64,000 nt of DNA from Alphaproteobacteria bacterium MarineAlpha9_Bin3. Lineage in GTDB: Bacteria; Pseudomonadota; Alphaproteobacteria; TMED109. Of the stretch, positions 33,137 to 42,645 are shown in pieces. The stretch covers positions 25,093 to 89,092 of the forward strand of contig PTKH01000004.1 in assembly GCA_002937655.1 (NCBI GenBank). Reading direction: 5' to 3'. The notes beneath the pieces were generated by a model. The model was not told the origin of the DNA. It searched no databases and was given only the letters and a program-made list of their open reading frames with translations. Numbering within the stretch: the stretch's first letter is position 1; each line of letters starts with the position of its first letter. The position numbers were made by a program, and so were the translations under genes.

Positions 33137-33830
33137 TTAATTTACCAAACCTTCTATCCCTTGTTCCAAAACTTTTAAGAACTTTTAAATAAATATCATT
33201 ATCAAAATCTGGCCAATTACATTTAACAAATTCATATTCAGAATAAGCAGATTGCCATAATAAAAAGTTACTTATTCTATATTCTCCACTTGTTCTTATT
33301 ATAAGATCTGGGTTAGGAATACCACTTGTCATTAAATTTTTTTCAATATCTTTTAAAGATAACTTTTCAATTGACATATTATTTATACTAAATTCTTTAT
33401 AGATATTAATTATAGCACTTCTTATATCTTCTCTACCTCCATAATCTAAAGCAATTATTAAATTCAATCCATCATTAGTGGATGAATTAATTTCTAATTC
33501 TTCAATTTTTTTTATAATACTTTTTTTTAACCTATCTCTTCTTCCTATAACTCTTAGCCTTATATTTTCCTTTAAAAAATTTTTTGCTTCATTGGTTAAA
33601 AACAAACTTAAGAGATTCATTAAATCATTAATTTCTTTTTTTGGTCTATTCCAATTTTCTGAGGAAAAAGCATATAAAGTTAAATAACTTATACCGCAAT
33701 TAGTTGTGAATTCTACTATACTTTTTAAACGCTCAACACCCGCTTTATGACCAGAAATTCTTGGTAAACCTTTATTTTTTGCCCATCTGCCATTTCCGTC
33801 CATAATTATAGCAACATGATCTGGATACAA
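33126..33830 (-). CDS. uppS: Isoprenyl transferase (undecaprenyl diphosphate synthase)
   Basis: HVAIIMDGNGRWAKNKGLPRISGHKAGVE; LTLYAFSSENWNRP; PDLIIRTSGEYRISNFLLWQSAYSE. Confidence 0.97.
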   Translation of the reverse strand: MYPDHVAIIMDGNGRWAKNKGLPRISGHKAGVERLKSIVEFTTNCGISYLTLYAFSSENWNRPKKEINDLMNLLSLFLTNEAKNFLKENIRLRVIGRRDRLKKSIIKKIEELEINSSTNDGLNLIIALDYGGREDIRSAIINIYKEFSINNMSIEKLSLKDIEKNLMTSGIPNPDLIIRTSGEYRISNFLLWQSAYSEYEFVKCNWPDFDNDIYLKVLKSFGTRDRRFGKLNEL

Positions 33831-33854
33831 TTAATAAACTCCTAATATAAAGAT

Positions 33855-34412
33855 TTATACTTTCTTAATTTCTTCTTCTTTACTAAGAGATAATGTCTCA
33901 ATTGATTTAATTGATTCATTTGTTAAATTTTGAATTTTATCTGCCATTTCTCTTTGTTCATCATCAGTATAAGTATTAGATTGATGAAGCCTTTTAAGAA
34001 GATTCATAGAATCTTGTCTTACATTTCTAACCGCAATTTTTGAGTTTTCGGCATACTTTGAGGCTGTTTTTGCCAGTTCAATTCTTCTTTCCTCATTAAG
34101 TTCAGGCATTATGATTCTAATAATAGATCCTTCTGTTTGGGGATTTAAATTTAAGCCAGACTCATGTATACCTTTTTCAATTAAAGCGATATTATTTACA
34201 TCCCATACTTGAATAGAAACCAATTTTGCTTCTGGTATTGAAACTGTAGCCAAGTCTCTAAGTTTCATGACTTGTCCGTATGCATTTACATTAATTGTTT
34301 CAAACATATTTGCACTAGCTCTACCAGTACGCAAACCAGAAAACTCGGTTTTAAGTACCTCTAAAGAATTATTCATTCTTCTCTTAATATCATTTAAATC
34401 TATCTCTTCCAT
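33855..34412 (-). CDS. frr: Ribosome recycling factor
   Basis: LKTEFSGLRTGRASANMFETINVNAYG. Confidence 0.97.
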   Translation of the reverse strand: MEEIDLNDIKRRMNNSLEVLKTEFSGLRTGRASANMFETINVNAYGQVMKLRDLATVSIPEAKLVSIQVWDVNNIALIEKGIHESGLNLNPQTEGSIIRIIMPELNEERRIELAKTASKYAENSKIAVRNVRQDSMNLLKRLHQSNTYTDDEQREMADKIQNLTNESIKSIETLSLSKEEEIKKV

Positions 34413-34428
34413 CCATTTTCCTTTTGTA

Positions 34429-35181
34429 TTAATTAGAAATTATAGTTTTTACTCCCTCTCCATTAATAATAGAAGATAAAGCATTTTTTTCATTAATAGA
34501 AAATACTACTACTGGAATATTGTTATCTCTTGCTAGTGAGATAGCTGATGCGTCCATAATTCCTAAATTATCAGATAACACTTTTGAATAGGTTATATTA
34601 TCGTACCTTTTTGCATCATTATTTTTATTAGGGTCACTAGTATAAACTCCATCAACTTGAGTACCTTTCATTAGAACAGTACAGTTCATTTCAGCGGCTC
34701 TTAGAGCAGCAGCAGTATCAGTTGTAAAATAAGGGTTTCCAGTACCTCCTGCAAATATAACTATTCTTTTTTTTTCTAAATGTCTAACAGCTCTTCTTCT
34801 AATAAAAGGTTCACAAACAGTTTGCATAGGAACTGCAGATAAAACTCTTGAAGCAACCCCTAATCTTTCTATAGAATTTTGAATAGCCATAGCGTTTATA
34901 ACTGTTGCTAGCATTCCCATACTATCAGCTGTTCCTCTTTCTATTCCTTGAGAAACTCCTGCTACTCCTCTAAATATATTACCACCACCTACAACTATGC
35001 AAATTTCTGTTTTTGTTTTAGATAAAGAAACAATATCATACGTGATTTTATCAACTATTTCAGAATCTATCCCAAATTCTTTTTTCCCAAGTAATGCTTC
35101 ACCAGACAACTTAATCATAATACGAGAAAAAATATTTTTCTCATCATGTATACTTTTATCTTTTGTTTCCATTAAAATCAC
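34429..35181 (-). CDS. pyrH: Uridylate kinase
   Basis: RIMIKLSGEALLGKKEFGID; VVGGGNIFRG; FAGGTGNPYFTTDTAAALRAAE. Confidence 0.97.
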   Translation of the reverse strand: MILMETKDKSIHDEKNIFSRIMIKLSGEALLGKKEFGIDSEIVDKITYDIVSLSKTKTEICIVVGGGNIFRGVAGVSQGIERGTADSMGMLATVINAMAIQNSIERLGVASRVLSAVPMQTVCEPFIRRRAVRHLEKKRIVIFAGGTGNPYFTTDTAAALRAAEMNCTVLMKGTQVDGVYTSDPNKNNDAKRYDNITYSKVLSDNLGIMDASAISLARDNNIPVVVFSINEKNALSSIINGEGVKTIISN

Positions 35182-35189
35182 ATATTGTA

Positions 35190-36119
35190 CTAATTATTTA
35201 TTTGTTCAGCCACCTCTGTTGCAAAGTCTTTTTTCTCTACTTCAATACCCTCACCTAATATAAAATATTTAAAATCTTTTATTGATATATTACAAGAAAA
35301 ATCTTTTTCTGCTTCTTTTATAATTTTTGCTACCTTAGACTCTCCGTCTATAACCCATATTTGATCCATAAGAGTTATTTCAGAATAAAATTTTGAAATT
35401 CTACCTTCCACCATTTTTTCAATAATATTATCAGGCTTACCAGAATCTTTAGCTTGTTCAATTAAAATACTTCTTTCTCTTTCAATAACCTCTGGATCAA
35501 CATCATCTACACTTATAGCAATCGGTTTTGAGGCCGCAATATGCATAGCTAATTGTTTACCAAGCTCATTAATTTTATCAGCTGCACCATTACTCTCTAT
35601 TGATAATATTACACCAATTTTTCCTAAGCCTTCATTAATTTGGCCATGTATATAAGATGAAAAAATATTATTATTAGTATTTTTTAATCTATGAGTTCTT
35701 CTTAGAACTATATTTTCACCAATAAGACCAATTAGGTCAGTTAGAGTTTCTTCTACACTTTTTTTACTGTCTAAATACTTAGCTTTTTTTAAATCTTCAA
35801 TATTATTTCCATTAGCCAGGGCTATTTGTGATACATTTTTTGCAAAATTTTGAAAATCTGGATTTCTTGAAACAAAATCCGTCTCAGAATTTATCTCTAC
35901 TAAAGCAGCTGCATCAGAATTAACAGAAACTGTAACTACACCATCAGCAGCAACTCTAGCAGATTTTTTTTCTGCACCAGAAATACCTTTTTTTCTTAAC
36001 CAGTCAATTGATTCTTCTATATTACCATTCGTTTCAACTAGCGCGTTTTTACAATCCATCATACCTGCGCCAGTTTTGTCTCTTAATTCTTTAACTAATG
36101 TTGCTGTTACTCCAGACAT
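35190..36119 (-). CDS. tsf: Elongation factor Ts
   Basis: VKELRDKTGAGMMDCKNALVETNGNIEESIDWLRKKGIS. Confidence 0.98.
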   Translation of the reverse strand: MSGVTATLVKELRDKTGAGMMDCKNALVETNGNIEESIDWLRKKGISGAEKKSARVAADGVVTVSVNSDAAALVEINSETDFVSRNPDFQNFAKNVSQIALANGNNIEDLKKAKYLDSKKSVEETLTDLIGLIGENIVLRRTHRLKNTNNNIFSSYIHGQINEGLGKIGVILSIESNGAADKINELGKQLAMHIAASKPIAISVDDVDPEVIERERSILIEQAKDSGKPDNIIEKMVEGRISKFYSEITLMDQIWVIDGESKVAKIIKEAEKDFSCNISIKDFKYFILGEGIEVEKKDFATEVAEQINN

Positions 36120-36140
36120 AATTGTCTCCTTACTTAATTG

Positions 36141-37061
36141 CTATTTATCTGCTTCTTTATTATCAGAAACTGAAACATCTTCACTTTCATTAATACTTTC
36201 TTTAGCTATATCAATGTCTTTATTTTCTTTTTCCAGACTTACTTCTTTATTACTGTCATCTTTTGATTCAATATTTTTATCATCAGATTCAACAGACTCA
36301 TCTGATTTATCTGTTATATTTAATTCTTCCTTAATTTGATCTGACGCCCCTATATCTTTACCAGACTCACTAAAAGATACTTGCAAACCATCTAAAATAG
36401 ATTCAGACATTAGCCTACAATATAAAGAAATCGCTCTGGTAGCATCATCATTACCAGGTATTGGAAAATCTACGCCATCTGGATTACTATTAGAATCTAT
36501 AACGGCAATTACTGGTATCTTAAGCACATTGGCTTCTTTAATAGCAATATGCTCTTTATTAGTATCTATAACAAATAAAGCATCAGGTAACCCGCCCATA
36601 TCTTTAATACCTCCAAGAGAAGCCTCTAATTTATCTCTTTGTCTTTGGATTCCAACTAGTTCTTTTTTAGTCAATCCAGAGTCTTCCTTATTTAGTATTT
36701 CATCGTAATTTTTAAGCCTTACTATTGATTTTGAAATAGTTTTCCAATTAGTAAGTGTTCCTCCTAACCATCTATGATTCATGAAGTATTGGCCAGAATT
36801 AATTGCACTTTCAGCAATAATCTTTTGCGCTTGTCTTTTTGTACCAACAAACAAGACTCTACCTCCCCCCGCTGCTATATCTCTTATAACTTTGAGAGCG
36901 TTTTGTATTAATGGGTAAGTTTGTTGTAAATCAATAATATGAATACCATTTCGTTCACCAAATAAATAAGATTCCATTTTAGGATTCCATCTATTTAATT
37001 GGTGTCCAAAGTGTATTCCAGCTTCTAGTAATTCTTTCATAGTATAGTTTGGCAAAGCCAT
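36141..37061 (-). CDS. rpsB: 30S ribosomal protein S2 with acidic C-terminal tail
   Basis: [55 protein letters not shown]. Confidence 0.97.
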   Translation of the reverse strand: MALPNYTMKELLEAGIHFGHQLNRWNPKMESYLFGERNGIHIIDLQQTYPLIQNALKVIRDIAAGGGRVLFVGTKRQAQKIIAESAINSGQYFMNHRWLGGTLTNWKTISKSIVRLKNYDEILNKEDSGLTKKELVGIQRQRDKLEASLGGIKDMGGLPDALFVIDTNKEHIAIKEANVLKIPVIAVIDSNSNPDGVDFPIPGNDDATRAISLYCRLMSESILDGLQVSFSESGKDIGASDQIKEELNITDKSDESVESDDKNIESKDDSNKEVSLEKENKDIDIAKESINESEDVSVSDNKEADK

Positions 37062-37150
37062 TGCTTATCTCCTTATCCGGTTAAACCGCCATGAAAATTG
37101 AGCTGTAAACAGCACCGGAAGGCTTGAATAAATTTAAGCCACTTTCATGT
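37062..37150 (-). promoter_or_regulatory. Structured 5' leader of rpsB (candidate cis-regulatory RNA)
   Basis: Minus-strand sequence ..GCACATGAAAGTGGCTTAAATTTATTCAAGCCTTCCGGTGCTGTTTACAGCTCAATTTTCATGGCGGTTTAACCGGATAAGGAGATAAGCATG-proximal. Helices: CATGAAA/TTTCATG enclosing GGCTT/AAGCC and GCTG/CAGC, then CGGTT/AACCG just before the AGGAG ribosome-binding site. Confidence 0.6.
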
Positions 37151-37210
37151 GCGAAATTTTGTTTGTTTTTACATCTCAAAAATGAATATCGCAAGTAATA
37201 ATTAACTTTT

Positions 37211-40200
37211 TTAATTTTTCATAATTGGCTTTACAAAACTAACTTCTTTTGAATTCTCTATTTTTTCTTTAAATATAAATGGAGATTTTAAATTTTGCAT
37301 AGTTTCTATTTTAATTATATTGCAATCTGCATCTTTAAAAATAATATGAATAGGATATTTTTTACAATCTTTCTCATCAGTTATGTTTAACTTTAAATCT
37401 CTAATAAATTTATTTATATCAAAAGTTTTATTTAAATTTATTTCAAATGATTGGATTAATTTATTTAGTTTATCTTCTAATAAATACATATCTCTAACTA
37501 AAAGCCTATTAGATCCATTTTCCTCCTTCATAATTGCAACTTTTAAATATAATTCTGTTCCAGAAATTAATAAGTCTCTCTTTTTCTGATAAATATCTGA
37601 ATATATAATTACTTCATGCAATCCTGATATAGAAGAGATAACAACTCTAGCAAATCTCCCATTTCTAGAAGATCTCTCATTAACTTGAATAACAACTCCT
37701 ACTGTGGAGACTATAGAGTCAGAATTTAAATTTATTTCTGATATTTCACTAATTCCAATATGATTTAATATATTTTTGGATGAGTTTAAAGGATGTCCAG
37801 AATAATAGAAGCCTAAGGAATTTCTTTCCTTTTCTAGTTTTTCTTTTTCATTCCATTCCTCTACTTCAGGTAACTTCCATATCTCATTAAGATTAATAGT
37901 ATCTCCAAAAATATTTTCTTGTCGATTATGTTTCTCTCCTGAAGAATTTATTGTTAAATCAACTAGTACCTGAGCAGACATAAATGTTTGCTTTCTATTT
38001 GAGTTAATTGAGCTAAATGCACCTGATAATGCTAAATTTTCATAATGAGACTTGCTTAATAAATTTGCATCCATTCTACTAGCAAACTCTAATAAATTTT
38101 TATATTTTCCATTATTTTTTCTATTCTCAATGATAACACTCAATGCTTTATTACCAATATTTTTAATACTACATAACCCTGTTCTAATACAAAAAATTCC
38201 TTCTTCATTTTTTTCTAAGTTATAATTTAACTCAGAATAATTTATATCGGGACCTAATAATTTAATATTTAGCCTTGAAAGCTCATTTCTATATATATTC
38301 ACCTTATCTGTTAATTCAGCATCGAAAGTCATAAGTGCAGATAAAAATATTTCTGGATAGTTCGTTTTAAACCATGCTGTTTGATAAGCAATAAGCGCAT
38401 ATGCTGCTGCATGACTTTTATTAAAACCATACCCGGCAAAGCGAGCTATTAATTCAAATATCTTAGAAGATAACTTTTTATCGATATTATTTTTTAAAGC
38501 TCCTTCTATAAAACTTTCTCTTTGAGCGTCCATTTCAGATTTTATCTTTTTTCCCATAGCTCTTCTTAATAAATCAGCTTGACCGAGAGAGTAACCTGAT
38601 AATTTCTGAGCTGCTTCCATCACCTGTTCTTGATAAATCATTATTCCATAAGTTTCTTCTAATATAGAATTCAGTAATGGGTGTAATACTTCAACATTTT
38701 CAATACCATGTTTTCTATTTATAAAAGAAGGAATGTTATCCATTGGTCCTGGCCTATATAAAGCAACAACAGCTATTATATCTTCAAATCTATCTGGTTT
38801 TAATTTTGATAAAACATCTCTCATTCCCTGACTTTCTAATTGAAATATACCTATAGTTTCACCAGTACTAATTTCTTTATATGTTTTATTATCATCGAGT
38901 GGAATCTGGTCTAATCTGAATGAACTATCTTGTTTTTTTAATAAAAAAGAAGCCATATCAAGTATTGACAAAGTCTTTAATCCAAGAAAATCAAATTTTA
39001 CCAAGCCCGAAAGCTCCGTATACTTCATATTATATTGTGTTGATGGTATCTTAGATTTTGGATCTTTATATAAAGGTATTATTTCAACTAAAGGTTTATC
39101 TCCAATTACTAATCCTGCAGCATGAGTTGCTGCATTTTTTAATAAACCTTCTAATTTTAATGAAATATTAAATAATTGAGATATTTCTTCGCCAGAACTA
39201 ATTGCAGCTAGCAATTTGGGTTCAATATCTAAAGCTTCTTTAAGAGTTGTAGGTGAAGCTGGATTATTAGGAATTAATCTACATAATTCATCAACTTTTC
39301 CATATGGAATTCCTAATACTCTACCTACATCTCTTAACGCTCCCCTTGCCTGTAAAGAGCCAAAGGTTATTATCTGAGCAACACGATCTTGTCCATATGT
39401 ATCTTGTACATGATTTATGACCTCATCACGTTTTGATTGACAAAAATCTATATCAAAATCAGGCATAGAAATTCTTTCAGGGTTTAAGAAACGTTCAAAT
39501 AGCAAATTATATTTTATTGGATTTAAGTCTGTTATACCAAGAGACCAGGCAACCAGTGAACCAGCTCCAGAACCTCTTCCAGGTCCAACAGGAATATTAT
39601 TTTCTTTAGCCCAATTTACAAATTCTGCTACAATTAAAAAATAACCAGAAAAACCCATATTAGAAATTACATCAAGCTCATAGGACAAGCGTTCAAAATA
39701 AATATTTTCCTTATCTGTAATAACTTTTGAATTTTTTAACCTTTCTTTCAAGCCTATTTCACTATAATTTATTAAGGCTTGATGCTCGCTTATATCTAGT
39801 TTTTCTGGATAAGAAGGTAAAGATGGTTGTTTTTCCTCCAATAAAAAACTACACATGTTTGCTATAAGGACTGAATTACTTATTGCTTGTGGTAAATCCG
39901 AAAATAAATTAATCATTTCTTTTTCAGATTTAAAATAATGATCCTGAGTAATTCTATTTCTATTTACATCACTAATAGTAGTCCCATCAGAAATACACAA
40001 AAGGCAATCATGCGCTTCATACATATCCTCAACATCAAAATAAATATTATTAGTGGCTATAATAGGTATAGAGTACTCAGAGGCAATTCTTAAGAATTTA
40101 TTCTCATATATTTTTTCTTTTTCTAATCCATGCCTCATGATTTCCATAAATAATCTTTCTGGAAAATATTTTTTGAATAAATTAATTATATTATTTAATT

Positions 40201-40663
40201 GACCTTTCTGATCAGAGATAAAATAATTCATTATAGGACCATATATCCCTCCTAATAAACAAATAAGACCGTCAGAATATTTAAATAAAATATCTAATGA
40301 GATAGGTTTTTGAAGTCCATTCTCTTGATCTAAAAATGATTTACTTATTAGAAAAGATAAATTTTTCCAGCCAATATCATTTTTAACGAGCAATAATATT
40401 TTACATTTGGAAGCGCTTCCAAAATTATCATTTTCTTCTTTAATTTCAATATCTAAAATAGAGCCTAAAATAGGCTGTATTCCCTTTTTTGCTGCTTTCA
40501 GAGAGAATTCTAATGCACCAAATAAATTACCATTATCTGTTAAAGCTAGTGCGGGCATATTATTATTTTTTGCTAGCTCAACTAAATCATCAATTTTAAT
40601 CGCCCCTTGGGCTAAGGAATAAGATGATCTACATCTAAGGTGAATAAATTTATTATTTTGCAT
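37211..40663 (-). CDS. dnaE: DNA polymerase III subunit alpha
   Basis: FIHLRCRSSYSLAQGAIKI; PHP domain; PVGPGRGSGAGSLVAW; PDFDIDFCQSKRDEVI; NKSHAAAYALIAYQTAWFKTNYPEIFLSALM. Confidence 0.97.
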   Translation of the reverse strand: MQNNKFIHLRCRSSYSLAQGAIKIDDLVELAKNNNMPALALTDNGNLFGALEFSLKAAKKGIQPILGSILDIEIKEENDNFGSASKCKILLLVKNDIGWKNLSFLISKSFLDQENGLQKPISLDILFKYSDGLICLLGGIYGPIMNYFISDQKGQLNNIINLFKKYFPERLFMEIMRHGLEKEKIYENKFLRIASEYSIPIIATNNIYFDVEDMYEAHDCLLCISDGTTISDVNRNRITQDHYFKSEKEMINLFSDLPQAISNSVLIANMCSFLLEEKQPSLPSYPEKLDISEHQALINYSEIGLKERLKNSKVITDKENIYFERLSYELDVISNMGFSGYFLIVAEFVNWAKENNIPVGPGRGSGAGSLVAWSLGITDLNPIKYNLLFERFLNPERISMPDFDIDFCQSKRDEVINHVQDTYGQDRVAQIITFGSLQARGALRDVGRVLGIPYGKVDELCRLIPNNPASPTTLKEALDIEPKLLAAISSGEEISQLFNISLKLEGLLKNAATHAAGLVIGDKPLVEIIPLYKDPKSKIPSTQYNMKYTELSGLVKFDFLGLKTLSILDMASFLLKKQDSSFRLDQIPLDDNKTYKEISTGETIGIFQLESQGMRDVLSKLKPDRFEDIIAVVALYRPGPMDNIPSFINRKHGIENVEVLHPLLNSILEETYGIMIYQEQVMEAAQKLSGYSLGQADLLRRAMGKKIKSEMDAQRESFIEGALKNNIDKKLSSKIFELIARFAGYGFNKSHAAAYALIAYQTAWFKTNYPEIFLSALMTFDAELTDKVNIYRNELSRLNIKLLGPDINYSELNYNLEKNEEGIFCIRTGLCSIKNIGNKALSVIIENRKNNGKYKNLLEFASRMDANLLSKSHYENLALSGAFSSINSNRKQTFMSAQVLVDLTINSSGEKHNRQENIFGDTINLNEIWKLPEVEEWNEKEKLEKERNSLGFYYSGHPLNSSKNILNHIGISEISEINLNSDSIVSTVGVVIQVNERSSRNGRFARVVISSISGLHEVIIYSDIYQKKRDLLISGTELYLKVAIMKEENGSNRLLVRDMYLLEDKLNKLIQSFEINLNKTFDINKFIRDLKLNITDEKDCKKYPIHIIFKDADCNIIKIETMQNLKSPFIFKEKIENSKEVSFVKPIMKN

Positions 40664-40705
40664 TCTTCAATAATATCTGAATTCACTACATTTTGAAATT
40701 ATAAA

Positions 40706-41389
40706 TTATATTATTTTTCCATTATCTACTTGGAAAATTATATCACATTTTTCAGCTAAATTATTACTATGAGTAGCTATAATTGCTGAGGTTTGTGCAT
40801 TTCTTATACTATCCAATAATAAGTTAGATATTAATTCTGATGAAGAATTATCTAAATTACCTGTAGGTTCATCAGCAAGTATAAGTTTAGGCTTATTAAT
40901 CATTGCTCTTGCTATTGCAACCCTTTGCTGTTCTCCACCTGACATAGCTGATGGCTTATGATCTAATCTGTGTTTTAATCCCATAGATGCAAGTATTTTT
41001 ATTCCATTATTCGTAGCTTTATCTCTACTAAATCCATTAATCATTTGAGGTATTATTACATTTTCTAAGGCTGTAAATTCAGGTAATAAATAGATTTTTT
41101 GGTAAACAAAGCCTAGTGAATTTCTCCTTATTATTGTTCTTTCAGAATTATCAAGATTATTAGTTATTTTATTATTAATAAAAATTTTTCCCTTATTAGG
41201 TTTTTCTAACAATCCTGCTAAGTGCAGAAAAGTAGATTTTCCTGATCCAGAAGCTCCTATCAAAGCAACAATACTATTATTTTTCAATTTAAAGTTTACG
41301 GAGTCTAATACATTAATGGTACTTTTACCTTGTTTAAATTTATGAGTGACATTTTGAAAATTTAATATTATTTTTTCATTTTTAGGCAT
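40706..41389 (-). CDS. lolD: Lipoprotein-releasing ABC transporter ATP-binding protein
   Basis: Walker A GASGSGKST; signature MSGGEQQRVAIARAM; Walker B LILADEPTGNLD; paired with lolC. Confidence 0.94.
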   Translation of the reverse strand: MPKNEKIILNFQNVTHKFKQGKSTINVLDSVNFKLKNNSIVALIGASGSGKSTFLHLAGLLEKPNKGKIFINNKITNNLDNSERTIIRRNSLGFVYQKIYLLPEFTALENVIIPQMINGFSRDKATNNGIKILASMGLKHRLDHKPSAMSGGEQQRVAIARAMINKPKLILADEPTGNLDNSSSELISNLLLDSIRNAQTSAIIATHSNNLAEKCDIIFQVDNGKII

Positions 41390-42641
41390 GTCTTAAAACC
41401 TTAATGGGGTCTATTTTAGAAGCTTTCCATGCAGGATAAATTGTAGCAGATAAAGAAAGAATAAAAGCAAGTAAAACTACAAAAACAACCTCAGATAATA
41501 TAATTTTAGAAGGCAAATTAGATAAAAAATAAATTTCTGCCGAAAACAGATTATTTCCTGTTAAACCTTCCAGTAATTTTTGAATTTTTTCTATATTTAT
41601 AGAGAATAATAAGCCAATAATTAAACCAAAAGTAGTTCCTATAAAACCTATAGAAGAACCAACTATAACAAATATTTTTAAAATTGATTTATCTGTAACA
41701 CCGATAGTTCTTAATATAGATATACTACTCTCTTTATCCCTTACTAACATGATCATTGAGGAAATAATATTAAATGCCGCTACAATTATAATTAGAGTTA
41801 AAATAATAAACATCACAGTTCTTTCTACTTCTAAAGCACTAGATAGTTGTTTATGCCTACTAGTCCAAGGCACAACAATATTACCTGGTTCTAAACTGTC
41901 TAATTTTTTCTTAATATTATAAGAGTATAAATCAGAATTATCAGGGTTATCATAAAATATTTCAATATGATCAACTTTATTATCTGTATATCCTATAAAA
42001 TCTCTTAAATTATTTATACTCATAAATAAAACTGAAGAATCGTATTCATACATACCTAAATCAAATGTACCTGCAATATTAAATTTTTTAGCCAAAGGAG
42101 CGCTGCCAAAAGGAGTATTTAAACCAGTGGGAGATATTAAAGTAATTTTACTACCTTCTTTAAGATTTAAGTATTTAAATAATTTATGACCAATTATTAC
42201 ACTATTATCATTTGCAAAATTTGCAAAAGTATTACTAGAAATACTACTAAATAATAATTCATTACCTTTAAAATCATTCAAAGAAAACCCTTTCGCAAAA
42301 ACACCTTTTGATCTTTGCCCTGCAGAAACCATTATTGTAGATTCTACTACAGGGATAACATTTATAACTTCTTCATTATCTGATAATATTTTATTAATAT
42401 TAATTAAATTTATTATTTTTGAGTTTTCATTAATGAATAAAGAAGCATGTCCATTAAAACCAATTATTCTTTTTAACATTTCCTCACGAAAACCATTCAT
42501 AACAGACATTACAATTATAAGAGTTGCGACACCTATAGCAATACCTATAAGAGAAAACCAGCTAACTACAGATATAAAACTTTCCTGCCTTCTAGCTTTT
42601 AGATATCTATATGCAATCCATAGCTCATAAGAAAAGATCAA
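41382..42641 (-). CDS. lolC: Lipoprotein-releasing ABC transporter permease (LolC/LolE family)
   Basis: ELWIAYRYLKARRQESFISVVSWFSLIGIAIGVATLIIVMSVMNGFREE; C-terminal YPAWKASKIDPIKVLRHA. Confidence 0.94.
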   Translation of the reverse strand: MIFSYELWIAYRYLKARRQESFISVVSWFSLIGIAIGVATLIIVMSVMNGFREEMLKRIIGFNGHASLFINENSKIINLININKILSDNEEVINVIPVVESTIMVSAGQRSKGVFAKGFSLNDFKGNELLFSSISSNTFANFANDNSVIIGHKLFKYLNLKEGSKITLISPTGLNTPFGSAPLAKKFNIAGTFDLGMYEYDSSVLFMSINNLRDFIGYTDNKVDHIEIFYDNPDNSDLYSYNIKKKLDSLEPGNIVVPWTSRHKQLSSALEVERTVMFIILTLIIIVAAFNIISSMIMLVRDKESSISILRTIGVTDKSILKIFVIVGSSIGFIGTTFGLIIGLLFSINIEKIQKLLEGLTGNNLFSAEIYFLSNLPSKIILSEVVFVVLLAFILSLSATIYPAWKASKIDPIKVLRHA

Positions 42642-42645
42642 AATA

